Source: an uncultured Eubacteriales bacterium (GTDB lineage: Bacteria > Bacillota > Clostridia > Lachnospirales > Lachnospiraceae). From it: 64,000 bases of DNA. Shown one piece after another: positions 34,441 to 43,038 of this stretch. The translations under genes were made by a program, and so were the position numbers. How positions within the stretch are numbered: the stretch's first letter is position 1; each line of letters begins with the position of its first letter. The DNA is taken from the NCBI GenBank assembly GCA_951800645.1, contig CATOIK010000009.1, forward strand, positions 1 through 64,000, given 5' to 3'. The notes beneath the pieces were generated by a model. It was given only the letters and a program-made list of their open reading frames with translations. It did no database searches and was not told the DNA's origin.

Positions 34441-34474
34441 AAAGGCCGCTCCCTTGAATAAGAGAACGGCCTTT
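34441..34474. terminator. Bidirectional terminator between convergent genes
   Basis: AAAGGCCG and CGGCCTTT arms with CTC/GAG pairing inside; it separates the membrane protein gene from tctC. Confidence 0.8.
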
Positions 34475-34483
34475 CTCATTTTA

Positions 34484-35509
34484 TTACTGCTCCAGAGAAT
34501 CTGCAATTTCCTTGATGGTATTGAAAATTTCTTCATCGTTCGCTGCAGAATCTTCTGCATTTAAGTAATAAGGCATCATGTCTACATTAGCAACAGCCTC
34601 TGCTGCCTCCGGATCTGCCAGAATCTGCTGAACCAGATTCTCGTAGTAGGTGATTACCTCGTCTGAAGTCTCAGCCGGGAAATAGAAAGAGAAGTCACAG
34701 TCCGGATATACCAGATCAACATTCTGCTCTTTCAAAGTAGGAATGTCAGCAATCAGCTCATATCTTTCCTCAGTAGGTGCACCGATACAGGCAAACTGAC
34801 CTGCTGCCAGGTAATCTTTGCAGTTGATGTATGCACCCGGCATTAAATCAACCTGACCGGACAGCATCGCTGCTACCTTATCAGAGTTGGAGCCTACATC
34901 TACCAGATCCAGATCAATGCCTGCTGCCTGCTCAAATGCCAGAAGCTCATAATAGGTATAAGCGCCCACCTCAGTACAGGCCTTTAGCTGTCCGGGTGCT
35001 GCCTTTGCTGCTTCAATGAATGCATTTAAGTCAGCATATTTCTCCGGATTTACATACAACTGCTGGGCCGGGTCTTTTGCAAAGGTGGGTCCCAGCTTGA
35101 ATGCAGTGTAGTTGTAATCCGTAACACCGGCGATGTTAGCCACATTTACCAGATTGTGTCCATACAGGAAAGTATGTCCATCCGGCTCCGCAGACAAAAC
35201 CTGATTTGCAGCTACAGAACCTGCTGCGCCGTTGGAGTTTACTACGATGAAATCATGTCCGGTAATCTCCTTTGCATACTGTGCAAATACGCGGGCAGAA
35301 AGGTCTGTGTTTCCACCGGCGCCTGCCGGTACTACAATGGAAACGGTGGTGCTGGGTTCCCAACCAGCAGCCTCCGTCTCTACTGCTGCTGCATCACCCT
35401 CTTTTGCTGCAGGGGCTTCCGTGGTGGACGCCGTCTCAGAACCGCCGCAAGCGGCTAAACCAAAAGCCATAGTTCCTGCCAGTAAGGTTGCCAATACTCT
35501 TTTTTTCAT
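34484..35509 (-). CDS. tctC: Tripartite tricarboxylate transporter binding lipoprotein (TctC family)
   Basis: A 341-residue lipoprotein with MKKRVLATLLAGTMAFGL followed by the lipobox LAAC and a Ser/Thr/Ala/Glu linker. The TctC/Bug fold follows: VSIVVPAGAGGNTDLSAR, FIVVNSNGAAGSVAANQV, PGQLKACTEVG. Last gene of the tctBAC operon. Members bind carboxylates such as citrate, tartrate or sugar acids; here the neighbours argue for glucarate or galactarate. Confidence 0.92.
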   Translation of the reverse strand: MKKRVLATLLAGTMAFGLAACGGSETASTTEAPAAKEGDAAAVETEAAGWEPSTTVSIVVPAGAGGNTDLSARVFAQYAKEITGHDFIVVNSNGAAGSVAANQVLSAEPDGHTFLYGHNLVNVANIAGVTDYNYTAFKLGPTFAKDPAQQLYVNPEKYADLNAFIEAAKAAPGQLKACTEVGAYTYYELLAFEQAAGIDLDLVDVGSNSDKVAAMLSGQVDLMPGAYINCKDYLAAGQFACIGAPTEERYELIADIPTLKEQNVDLVYPDCDFSFYFPAETSDEVITYYENLVQQILADPEAAEAVANVDMMPYYLNAEDSAANDEEIFNTIKEIADSLEQ

Positions 35510-35573
35510 AGTCTTCTCTCTCCTTTTATTTGGACGCTAACAGCGTCTTAATTTGTCTTTTATGAATAATAAA

Positions 35574-37082
35574 TTACTTCTGGGCTTTTACTTTTGCCCG
35601 ATACGCCTTAAATTCCTTCACCATGGACCAGATCAGCACTGCAACTGCTACAAGGAAGAAGAAATCAAAGATCGGTCTTGCAAAGAATGCGCTAAATGAT
35701 TTGTACTGCATAATACCGCGGCGCAGATAGGTTTCCAACATCTCACCAATCAGGAAACACAGTACAAACGGTGTGGTCGGCAGGCTGAACTTGTGATAAA
35801 CATATCCCACCAGACCAAAAATCAGAATAGACTGTACATCAAAAATCCGGTTATTGGTAGCGTATGCACCTACACAGCACAACACCAGAATCAGCGGCAG
35901 AAGGATGTGTTTCGGCACCTTCAACACCTGAACGAAACCTTTGATACAGGTCCACTCAACAACCAGCATGATCAGGGTACACAGGATGCAGGCTGCGAAG
36001 ATTCCGTAAACAACATCGGCGTTCTTAACAAACAGCAAAGGTCCTGCAGACAATCCGTGAATCAGGAAGCCGCCTAACATCATAGCGGTAACGCCGTCTC
36101 CTGGGATACCAAGTACCAAAAGAGGAATCATGGCGCCGCCGATGGTTGCATTGTTTGCAGACTCGGTCGCTACGATACCGTCCGGACATCCTTTACCAAA
36201 CTCCTCAGGATGCTTGGACATATTCTTTGCAGTCACATAAGCCAGCATGCCGGAAGTCGATCCGCCGATACCCGGCAGAATACCGATTCCAGTACCGATC
36301 AGTGCAGACCGGAAGAAATTGGGTAAATGGTAAATAAACTGCTGGAAGGTGAAACCAAAGCCTTTTACTTTCTTAATCGGGATAGTCTCCAGCTTTCCGC
36401 CCTTCATACTTTCTGCAGTAATCAGAATATCGGAAATAGCGAAGATACCAATCAGCGTCGGCAAGGTGTCAAAGCCTGCCATCAGGTTACTGGAACCAAA
36501 GGTGAAACGAGCCGTTCCATCAATCGGGGCCATACCAATCAGGGTAAACATTAAGCCCAGCAGACCGGCCAGAAGGCCGCGCAGCATATTTCCGGAAGCC
36601 AGGATTGCTACCATGGTAAGCGCAAAGAAACAGATACCAAAGTTCTCAGCCGGAGTAAACTTCAGCGCAATGTCTGCCAGCATGGGCGCACAGAAGGTCA
36701 AAATGATAAAGGAGAAAATGGAACCCATTGCCGAGAATACAATGCCAAGTCCCAGAGCCTTCATGGCTTCTCCCTTTTTTGCCATAGGGTGTCCGTCAAA
36801 GCAGGTTGCAATAGAGGACGCCGTACCCGGCATGTTTAACAGGATTGCAGAAATCAATCCGCCGGAAATACCGCCGATATAAACGGCTACCAGAGTATTC
36901 ATACCCATGGACGGGGTCATGCTGAAGGTCAGCGGCAGCATCAGCGCCACAGCCATGGACGCGGACAGACCCGGAATAGAACCAAATACAATACCTATTG
37001 CCACACCTGCAACCATCAGAAGGATGGACGCCGGATTCAAAATGCTTAAAAATGCATCTCCAAGTAAACCTATTGCCTGCAT
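35574..37082 (-). CDS. tctA: Tripartite tricarboxylate transporter large permease (TctA family)
   Basis: A 502-residue membrane protein with about twelve helices. The TctA signature runs through GIVFGSIPGLSASMAVALML near 28-47, then MGMNTLVAVYIGGISGG and LLNMPGTASSIATCFDGHPM; the second inverted copy has GIGILPGIGGSTSG. It forms the transport channel with TctB and the lipoprotein. Its start lies 17 bases after the tctB stop. Likely substrate is a hexaric acid, from context. Confidence 0.94.
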   Translation of the reverse strand: MQAIGLLGDAFLSILNPASILLMVAGVAIGIVFGSIPGLSASMAVALMLPLTFSMTPSMGMNTLVAVYIGGISGGLISAILLNMPGTASSIATCFDGHPMAKKGEAMKALGLGIVFSAMGSIFSFIILTFCAPMLADIALKFTPAENFGICFFALTMVAILASGNMLRGLLAGLLGLMFTLIGMAPIDGTARFTFGSSNLMAGFDTLPTLIGIFAISDILITAESMKGGKLETIPIKKVKGFGFTFQQFIYHLPNFFRSALIGTGIGILPGIGGSTSGMLAYVTAKNMSKHPEEFGKGCPDGIVATESANNATIGGAMIPLLVLGIPGDGVTAMMLGGFLIHGLSAGPLLFVKNADVVYGIFAACILCTLIMLVVEWTCIKGFVQVLKVPKHILLPLILVLCCVGAYATNNRIFDVQSILIFGLVGYVYHKFSLPTTPFVLCFLIGEMLETYLRRGIMQYKSFSAFFARPIFDFFFLVAVAVLIWSMVKEFKAYRAKVKAQK

Positions 37083-37099
37083 ACTCTACTCCCTCCTCA

Positions 37100-37597
37100 T
37101 TATAAGTTGATGGTGAAAATACCGGCCGGCAGCACAATCTTAAATCCATAACGGAACAGGAAAAATACTACCAGGGTAAAGATCACATCGATTATCAGCA
37201 AACGGACAATATGTTTCAGATCCCGCTCGTCATCCGGAGACAGAACCAGCATCTGCAGCAGCAGATAGGCCATGGTGGAAAGAATGAATCCTACCGGCTG
37301 AAGGATAAATACATAAATCAGCACCAGGATCACACTGAGCAATACCCGCTTGTAATCGCAATCCGGAATTTCTGCCTTTTCCAGTTCCTTCTCATGCATC
37401 TTAAAATTCTTGATGCTTAAGAAGGTCAGGATTGCTGCCAGTATAAAAGTAATCGCACCGATTACTAACGGCATAAAATCCGGTCCGATTTCCATGACTT
37501 TTGATTTGGGAAGCATCTTGGCCATTACGATAAGCGCTGCTGAAAGAACCATGAAAAATACGCCTACCACAATGTCGCCGTACTTTTTAAAGAACAT
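37100..37597 (-). CDS. tctB: Tripartite tricarboxylate transporter small permease (TctB family)
   Basis: A 165-residue protein with four hydrophobic helices (IVVGVFFMVLSAALIVMA, FMPLVIGAITFILAAILTFL, VLLSVILVLIYVFILQPV, FILSTMAYLLLQMLVL). This fits the small subunit of TTT transporters. First gene of the operon, under a promoter with the shared TTTACT box. Confidence 0.9.
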   Translation of the reverse strand: MFFKKYGDIVVGVFFMVLSAALIVMAKMLPKSKVMEIGPDFMPLVIGAITFILAAILTFLSIKNFKMHEKELEKAEIPDCDYKRVLLSVILVLIYVFILQPVGFILSTMAYLLLQMLVLSPDDERDLKHIVRLLIIDVIFTLVVFFLFRYGFKIVLPAGIFTINL

Positions 37598-37650
37598 TCC
37601 TTTACTCTCCTTTTTCCTTTAAAATTTGTATCCACTCATTTCTTATTTGA

Positions 37651-37692
37651 ATTTTATCACGGAGCTGATAAGAAGTAAAATTATTGTTTTTT
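37651..37692 (-). promoter_or_regulatory. tctBAC promoter with shared TTTACT box
   Basis: Minus strand AAAAAACAATAATTTTACTT, with -35 TTTACT (37674-37679), 17-base spacer and TAAAAT (37651-37656). Same layout as the gudD promoter. Confidence 0.65.
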
Positions 37693-37743
37693 AGTTATCT
37701 CTTAATTTTTCTTATAATCTCTCTAAGCTGGACTTTACTTGCT

Positions 37744-39090
37744 CTACCTTACCAGCGCCGGCTTTTTAGAATCAAACTTCCACCCCGGAATCAGATACTG
37801 CATCGCCATGGCGTCGTCCCGGTCATGGGTAGGCAGCCGGTTGTAAAGTTTGTTGGCTTCCATGACCTTCTCCATATCAATGGTTACGCCCAGGCCCGGT
37901 TTTTGGGGAACCTGCAGATAGCCATCCACAATCTGAGGCGTATCTTTTAAAAGGTTCTGTCCGTCCTGCCAGATCCAGTGAGTGTCCAGAGCCGTTGGAT
38001 TTCCAGGAGCTGCAGCAGCCACATGGGCAAAGGCAGTCAGAGTAATGTCAAAGTGGTTGTTGGAATGGCTGCCCCAGGTAAGGCCCCAGTCATTTAAAAT
38101 CTGAGCCATCCGTACACTGCCGCCAAATCCCCAGAAATGAGGATCTGCCAGCACAATATCCACAGATTTCAGGGCTGCCGCATGGTAAAACTGCCGCCAG
38201 TCCGTAGCAATCATATTTGTAGCCACCGGCAGATTCACAGCATTCTTAAATTCTGCCATAATCTCCCGGCTGCTGAATCCCGCTTCCGGCCCACAGGGAT
38301 CTTCAATATAGGTTAAGACGCCTTCCATCGGCTTGCACAATTCAATGGCTTCTTTCAAACTCCATGCTCCGTTGGGATCAATGTTGATGCGACCGTTGGG
38401 GAACGCCTTTTTCAGAGCTTTCACAGCCTCCATCTCCTCCGTTCCCGCAAGAACGCCGCCTTTTAATTTAAAGTTGCGGAACCCGTATTTTTCATGAAGA
38501 ACCTGAGCCTGCTCCACAATCCGCTCAGGAGTCAGCATCTCCTGACGGCGAAGCCGAAACCAGGGATCTGTGCTGCCGCTTTCATCCAGATAATTCAGCT
38601 CTTTTGCTTTTCCTTTATCGCTTACATAAAAAAGATAGCCTAAAGTCTCCACCTGATCCCGCTGTTTTCCGTCTCCCAAAAGCTCGCACATAGGCAGTTC
38701 CAGATACTGGCCCAGCAAATCCAGAAGTGCGCACTCAATCGCCCACTCTGCCTTTACTACAAATTTCAGCTTGCTGATGTCCAGGCTCTGAATGCCTTCG
38801 CCGTCATCCTCCGCAGCCCGGACAGACGCCTTGTGGATGCTGTCTAAAATTGCCCGGTACCTGCCGCAGGGCTGCCCTACTACTAATGGGATGCAGCTTT
38901 TTAATGCTTCACAGGTATAGTCTCCGCCATGAATTTCTCCAATTCCTGTGTGTCCGGAATCGTCCTTTAAAATCACCAGATTTCTCGTGAAATAAGGGGC
39001 ATGGCAGCCGCTTAAAGTCATCAGCATACTGTCGTGACCGGCTACCGGAATCACCTGCATTTCTGTTACAATCGGTGTTCCAGATTTCAT
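37744..39090 (-). CDS. Glucarate dehydratase-family protein, second copy
   Basis: A 448-residue paralogue of the gudD at 32.0-33.3 kb, sharing the general fold and the full active-site set: Lys208 and Lys210 in NFKLKGG, Asp in NIDPNGAW, Glu in IEDPCG, Asn in TNMIATDW, Asp in ADPHFW and His in SHSNNHFD. Differences cluster in the N-terminal capping domain (residues 90-180), which sets substrate choice, so it may prefer another hexarate (idarate, galactarate) or be a second glucarate enzyme. Divergent from a LysR gene; no clear terminator before the tct operon downstream. Confidence 0.88.
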   Translation of the reverse strand: MKSGTPIVTEMQVIPVAGHDSMLMTLSGCHAPYFTRNLVILKDDSGHTGIGEIHGGDYTCEALKSCIPLVVGQPCGRYRAILDSIHKASVRAAEDDGEGIQSLDISKLKFVVKAEWAIECALLDLLGQYLELPMCELLGDGKQRDQVETLGYLFYVSDKGKAKELNYLDESGSTDPWFRLRRQEMLTPERIVEQAQVLHEKYGFRNFKLKGGVLAGTEEMEAVKALKKAFPNGRINIDPNGAWSLKEAIELCKPMEGVLTYIEDPCGPEAGFSSREIMAEFKNAVNLPVATNMIATDWRQFYHAAALKSVDIVLADPHFWGFGGSVRMAQILNDWGLTWGSHSNNHFDITLTAFAHVAAAAPGNPTALDTHWIWQDGQNLLKDTPQIVDGYLQVPQKPGLGVTIDMEKVMEANKLYNRLPTHDRDDAMAMQYLIPGWKFDSKKPALVR

Positions 39091-39114
39091 TCTCTGTTTC
39101 CTCCCTCAGAACAT

Positions 39115-39143
39115 TTTACTTTGTAACTGTTTTCTGATATAAT
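39115..39143 (+). promoter_or_regulatory. Promoter of the first LysR gene with shared TTTACT box
   Basis: ATTTTACTTTG contains -35 TTTACT; a 17-base spacer and a perfect TATAAT follow. The -10 overlaps the -10 of the divergent dehydratase promoter. Confidence 0.65.
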
Positions 39144-39171
39144 CATAAAAGTTTATGGCTTCTTTGTCCAA
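39142..39171 (-). promoter_or_regulatory. Promoter of the second dehydratase gene
   Basis: Minus strand TTGGAC, 18-base spacer, TATGAT, overlapping the plus-strand LysR promoter. A typical divergent LysR arrangement. Confidence 0.5.
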
Positions 39172-39225
39172 TATGTATATCTGATTGCAGAAATCGGTTT
39201 TACTAATCGCACAGGAGGAATCGTT

Positions 39226-40173
39226 TTGGATGTAAAATACTTAAATTATATTCTGGCTATCGCCAGCCGGCGCAACATGACTAAAGCCGCTGAGGATCTA
39301 TTTGTCTCCCAGTCTTCCTTAAGTCAGTATTTATCCCGGCTGGAGCAGGAGCTGGAGACGCCTTTGTTTACCCGGTCGAAAAACGAGCTGACACTGACCA
39401 CTGCCGGGGAATTGTATGTAGAAACTGCTAAACGAGTAGTACAGATGCAGAAGGAGTTATACCAGAATATCGCCGCCTTAAGCCATCGGGGAAAAATCTC
39501 GGTAGGCGTCACCTCCAACTTCGGCCTGCGAATGCTTTCGGAAATTATTCCGCAGTTCAAGGAACAGTTTCCCGGCGTCTCCATTGAAATCACAGAAACC
39601 AGTCTGCCAGGCTTAAAAAAGCTTCTGGTGGACTCTGGTATCCATGTAGGAATCGCTGCCGAAAACTCTACTGCCCCTTACAGAGGTCAAGCCCAGATAC
39701 TGAGAAAAGAGCCGGTCTTTTTTGCCATCCCGGCTTCCCACCCTTACACAAAGACGCATTCGCCAGGAACGCCTATCACTGTTTCCGAATTGCTCCATCA
39801 TTTTTCCCAGGAGAATTTTCTTTTATCTAAGAAAGGTTCCTCACTGCGGATTTTATCGGATCAGGTTTTTGATTCCTGCCAGTTTACGCCCAGCGCCTTC
39901 TGTGAGACTAACAGCATCCCCACCACCCGGCTTATGATTGCTCAGAATGCAGGGGTTGCCTTTATTTCCGAGTCTTGCTCTGTGGACAGGCAAAAGATTG
40001 CTTACTATCCCCTTTCCCCTGATCTTTACCGATTAAATCTGGTTATCTGCCAGAAAGACTGGATTCAGAATGAGCCGGAGCGGATGTTTTTAGATTATAT
40101 TTTGCGGTATTTTAAAGAAAACACGGAAAACCCTTATCTAGCAGAAAACCAGGCGTTTTCCCCAGAGGTATGA
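39226..40173 (+). CDS. LysR-family regulator, first of three in tandem
   Basis: A 315-residue LysR protein. It starts with TTG at 39226, eight bases after AGGAGG. The helix-turn-helix (NYILAIASRRNMTKAAEDLF then VSQSSLSQYLSRLEQEL) lies at 7-42, and the effector domain starts with GKISVGVTSNFGLRM. Divergent from the second glucarate dehydratase gene, its probable target. It differs more from the next two LysR proteins than they differ from each other. Confidence 0.9.
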   Translation: MDVKYLNYILAIASRRNMTKAAEDLFVSQSSLSQYLSRLEQELETPLFTRSKNELTLTTAGELYVETAKRVVQMQKELYQNIAALSHRGKISVGVTSNFGLRMLSEIIPQFKEQFPGVSIEITETSLPGLKKLLVDSGIHVGIAAENSTAPYRGQAQILRKEPVFFAIPASHPYTKTHSPGTPITVSELLHHFSQENFLLSKKGSSLRILSDQVFDSCQFTPSAFCETNSIPTTRLMIAQNAGVAFISESCSVDRQKIAYYPLSPDLYRLNLVICQKDWIQNEPERMFLDYILRYFKENTENPYLAENQAFSPEV

Positions 40174-40174
40174 T

Positions 40175-41089
40175 ATGGATACAAAGCAGATTGAATATAT
40201 CTTGAAAATTGCAGAAGAAAACAATATTACACGCGCTGCGGAAAAGCTGTTTATCACCCAGTCTGCCTTAAACCAGCAGCTTTTAAAGCTGGAAAAGGAA
40301 CTGGGGACTCCCCTGTTTCACCGTTCCCGCTCCCACTGGGGACTGACGGAGGCCGGACGGATCTATGTGGAAGGCGCCAGAGGGGTGCTTCAGATGAAAA
40401 ACACCACCTACAACCGGATTTTCGATGTAGCCGGTGCAAAACGGGGCACTTTAACCATCGGCCTGACGCCGGGCCGGGGACTAAAAATGTTTACTGCCAT
40501 CTACCCTCAGCTGCATCAGGATTTTCCAAACCTGAAGGTCTGCCCGATTGAAATGCGGGTTCGGGACCAGCAGGAAGCCATTGCCAGAGGCACCATTGAT
40601 ATAGGATTTATGACTCTGGGAAAACAGGATCGGACAAACGACAAATACATTGTGCTGGGGCAGGAGGAACTGATGCTCATTATCCCGGCTCTGCACCCGG
40701 CAGCAGAGCGGTTTGGCAGTTCTGACGGAACCATCACCACCATTGACCTAAAGGAACTGCAATATGAACCATTTGTGCTGATGGACCGTGCATCTACACT
40801 GCGTTCTATCTGTGATGCCATTTTCCAGAAAGCAGGCTTTCTTCCCAACATTTTGTTTGAAACCAATAATACAGGGGGAATTGCATCCATGGTAGAATCT
40901 ACCTTATGCTGCGGCATCATTCCCTGGTACTATATTCAGAAACCATCAGACAAGCTGACTCGTTTCCACCTGGAAAACACCCCTACCTGGGATGTGGTTG
41001 TCAGCTACTCCAAAAACGCCTACTTAAGCTCTGGTGCTCAGGAGTTTATCCGGTTAGCCAGTGACTGGTGGAATATGTCCTGTTGTTAA
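40175..41089 (+). CDS. LysR-family regulator, second of three
   Basis: A 304-residue LysR protein beginning MDTKQIEYILKIAEENNITR. Recognition helix in ITQSALNQQLLKLEKELG. The effector domain starts LTIGLTPGRGLKMFTAIYPQ. It starts one base after the previous stop. It is a close paralogue of the following gene: the first 17 residues are the same except for the position after ITx. Confidence 0.9.
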   Translation: MDTKQIEYILKIAEENNITRAAEKLFITQSALNQQLLKLEKELGTPLFHRSRSHWGLTEAGRIYVEGARGVLQMKNTTYNRIFDVAGAKRGTLTIGLTPGRGLKMFTAIYPQLHQDFPNLKVCPIEMRVRDQQEAIARGTIDIGFMTLGKQDRTNDKYIVLGQEELMLIIPALHPAAERFGSSDGTITTIDLKELQYEPFVLMDRASTLRSICDAIFQKAGFLPNILFETNNTGGIASMVESTLCCGIIPWYYIQKPSDKLTRFHLENTPTWDVVVSYSKNAYLSSGAQEFIRLASDWWNMSCC

Positions 41090-41102
41090 AAGGAGCTATT
41101 TT

Positions 41103-42029
41103 ATGGATACCAAGCAGATCGAATACATTTTAAAGATTGCAGAGGAAAACAATATTACCCATGCGGCAGAAAAGCTTCACCTGACTCAGCCCGCCTTAAA
41201 CCAGCAGCTGCTTCGTCTGGAGCGGGATCTGGGTCTGCAGTTGTTCCACCGGGGCAAGAACAACTGGCGGCCTACAGAGGCAGGAGAAATCTACATTCAG
41301 AATGCCCGGAAAATGCTGCAGATCAAACAGGAAACTTACCGAATCTTAGGAGATCTGGCTGCCACGAAAAAAGGTTCTCTGTCGGTAGGCTTTACACCAG
41401 GCCGGGGCAGCTCCATGTTCTCCGCTGTCTACCCCCGGTTCCACCAGAAATATCCAGACATCATCGTGACGCCGCAGGAGCTTTCTGTACGCAGGCAGCA
41501 GGCCTTAATTGCCGATGGGGATCTGGACATTGGATTTCAGACCTTGTGTGAAAACCAGAAAACTGCAGACGAATACATTTCCATCGCTCAGGAAGAAATC
41601 CTTTTGGTAATTCCCAGGAAGCATCCTTTATGCGACGGCTATGCCATAAAAAAGCAGACTGCAGGCGGCGCACCGGTCTATCCGGAGCTTTCCATCTCTG
41701 CAGTCCAGTACGAACCCTTTGTGTTAATGTATAAAGAGTCCACCATCCGGCAGATGGTAGACTCTATCTTTGAGGTGGCAGGGTTCCGTCCCAATGTGCT
41801 GTTTGAAACTGCCAGCAATACCACCGTACTTAATATGATCCAGAATAATCTGTGCTGCGGCCTGATTCCTGCCTATTATCTGCGGGATATGCCAGCCGGA
41901 TGTACCTGTTTTTCCCTTCCCGGACATCCCACCTGGGAGATGGCAGCTTCCTACAAAAAAGGGACATATCTGCCTGTGGCCACCCGGTATTTTATTGAAC
42001 TGGCGGCAAAATTCTGGAAGGAAGGGTAA
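41103..42029 (+). CDS. LysR-family regulator, third of three
   Basis: A 308-residue LysR protein beginning MDTKQIEYILKIAEENNITH, with AAAAGGAGCTATTTT before the start. Recognition helix LTQPALNQQLLRLERDLG; effector domain start LSVGFTPGRGSSMFSAVYPR. It shares GRG and VLFETxxNT-type segments with the preceding paralogue. The tandem pair probably arose by duplication and may sense different hexarates. Convergent with the AEC carrier gene, seven bases apart. Confidence 0.9.
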   Translation: MDTKQIEYILKIAEENNITHAAEKLHLTQPALNQQLLRLERDLGLQLFHRGKNNWRPTEAGEIYIQNARKMLQIKQETYRILGDLAATKKGSLSVGFTPGRGSSMFSAVYPRFHQKYPDIIVTPQELSVRRQQALIADGDLDIGFQTLCENQKTADEYISIAQEEILLVIPRKHPLCDGYAIKKQTAGGAPVYPELSISAVQYEPFVLMYKESTIRQMVDSIFEVAGFRPNVLFETASNTTVLNMIQNNLCCGLIPAYYLRDMPAGCTCFSLPGHPTWEMAASYKKGTYLPVATRYFIELAAKFWKEG

Positions 42030-42036
42030 ATCCTTC

Positions 42037-43014
42037 CTATCCTAACGCCATCCCCCACACCGGAATGGACACCACAGAAAGCAGGGTGGATACTACTACG
42101 CATTTGGTTGCAAAGGTATAATCACAGCCGTATTTTGCAGCCAGAATGGCAGAGGTGCTGCCTACAGGCATTCCAGTCATCAGGACTGCCACTCCCATCA
42201 AGAAAGAGTTAATCCCAGCCAGACGACAGCCCAAAAGCACGGCTCCCGGAAGGAGCACCAGCCGAAGGGCCGTCAAAAACAGAACATCCTTGTCCAGAAT
42301 ATGAGACGGATGAACCTCCGCTACCATCATACCAATGAGAATCATAGTAAGAGCAGTAGTGCTGCCGCCTGCAGAGCGGATCCCCTTGTCAAACGCCGTT
42401 ACAATCACATCCAGCACCGTACCAACCGGGCCGCCCACAGACAAGAGCGCCTGGTAAAGATGATTGAAAGGCATCTGGAATAACAGTATTCCCAATCCAA
42501 TATAAACGGCCACAATACAGGGATGGAGCGCCACCTTTTTTATTACCGTTTTCATGTCCGGACTTTCTGTAAAACAGGCAATTCCGGCAGACCACATCAT
42601 CACCCGCATGGGGATGATGAAGATGGCTGCATACATCATTCCTTCCGCTCCATAAATCCCTTCTGCAAGGGGAAGGCCTAAAAAGCCAGAATTAGAAACC
42701 AGGGTTCCATACTGCATAACCCGCTTTACATCTGCCGGTTTATGATTGTAAAGGATTTTGCTTAAGCTGTAGCAGACCAACTGGGTTAAAACTGCAATTA
42801 TGAAAATCACTGCAAACTTCTTTAAAATTCCCGGCTCAAACTCCATCCGAAACGAATTTATGATATTACAGGGCAAAAGAAAATAAATAACCACATCTGT
42901 CAGGACCGCTTTCCCTTCTTCTTTTAAAATCCCTTTTTTCTTCAATATGGCCCCTGCTGCCATTAACAGAAACATCATACACTGCAAAGACCACAATCCG
43001 CCAACATCCATCAT
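42037..43014 (-). CDS. AEC-family transporter
   Basis: A 325-residue membrane protein of the auxin efflux carrier family with about ten helices. Conserved segments include SNSGFLGLPLAEGIYGAEGM in the first half and MLIGMMVAEVHPSHI plus MTGMPVGSTSAILAAKYG in the second. AEC carriers move organic acids such as malate or malonate. It ends the garR-to-AEC operon, so export or uptake of a pathway acid (glycerate, tartronate) is a reasonable guess. Confidence 0.87.
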   Translation of the reverse strand: MMDVGGLWSLQCMMFLLMAAGAILKKKGILKEEGKAVLTDVVIYFLLPCNIINSFRMEFEPGILKKFAVIFIIAVLTQLVCYSLSKILYNHKPADVKRVMQYGTLVSNSGFLGLPLAEGIYGAEGMMYAAIFIIPMRVMMWSAGIACFTESPDMKTVIKKVALHPCIVAVYIGLGILLFQMPFNHLYQALLSVGGPVGTVLDVIVTAFDKGIRSAGGSTTALTMILIGMMVAEVHPSHILDKDVLFLTALRLVLLPGAVLLGCRLAGINSFLMGVAVLMTGMPVGSTSAILAAKYGCDYTFATKCVVVSTLLSVVSIPVWGMALG

Positions 43015-43038
43015 TCTTTCCTCGTTTTTCCAGCTTCC

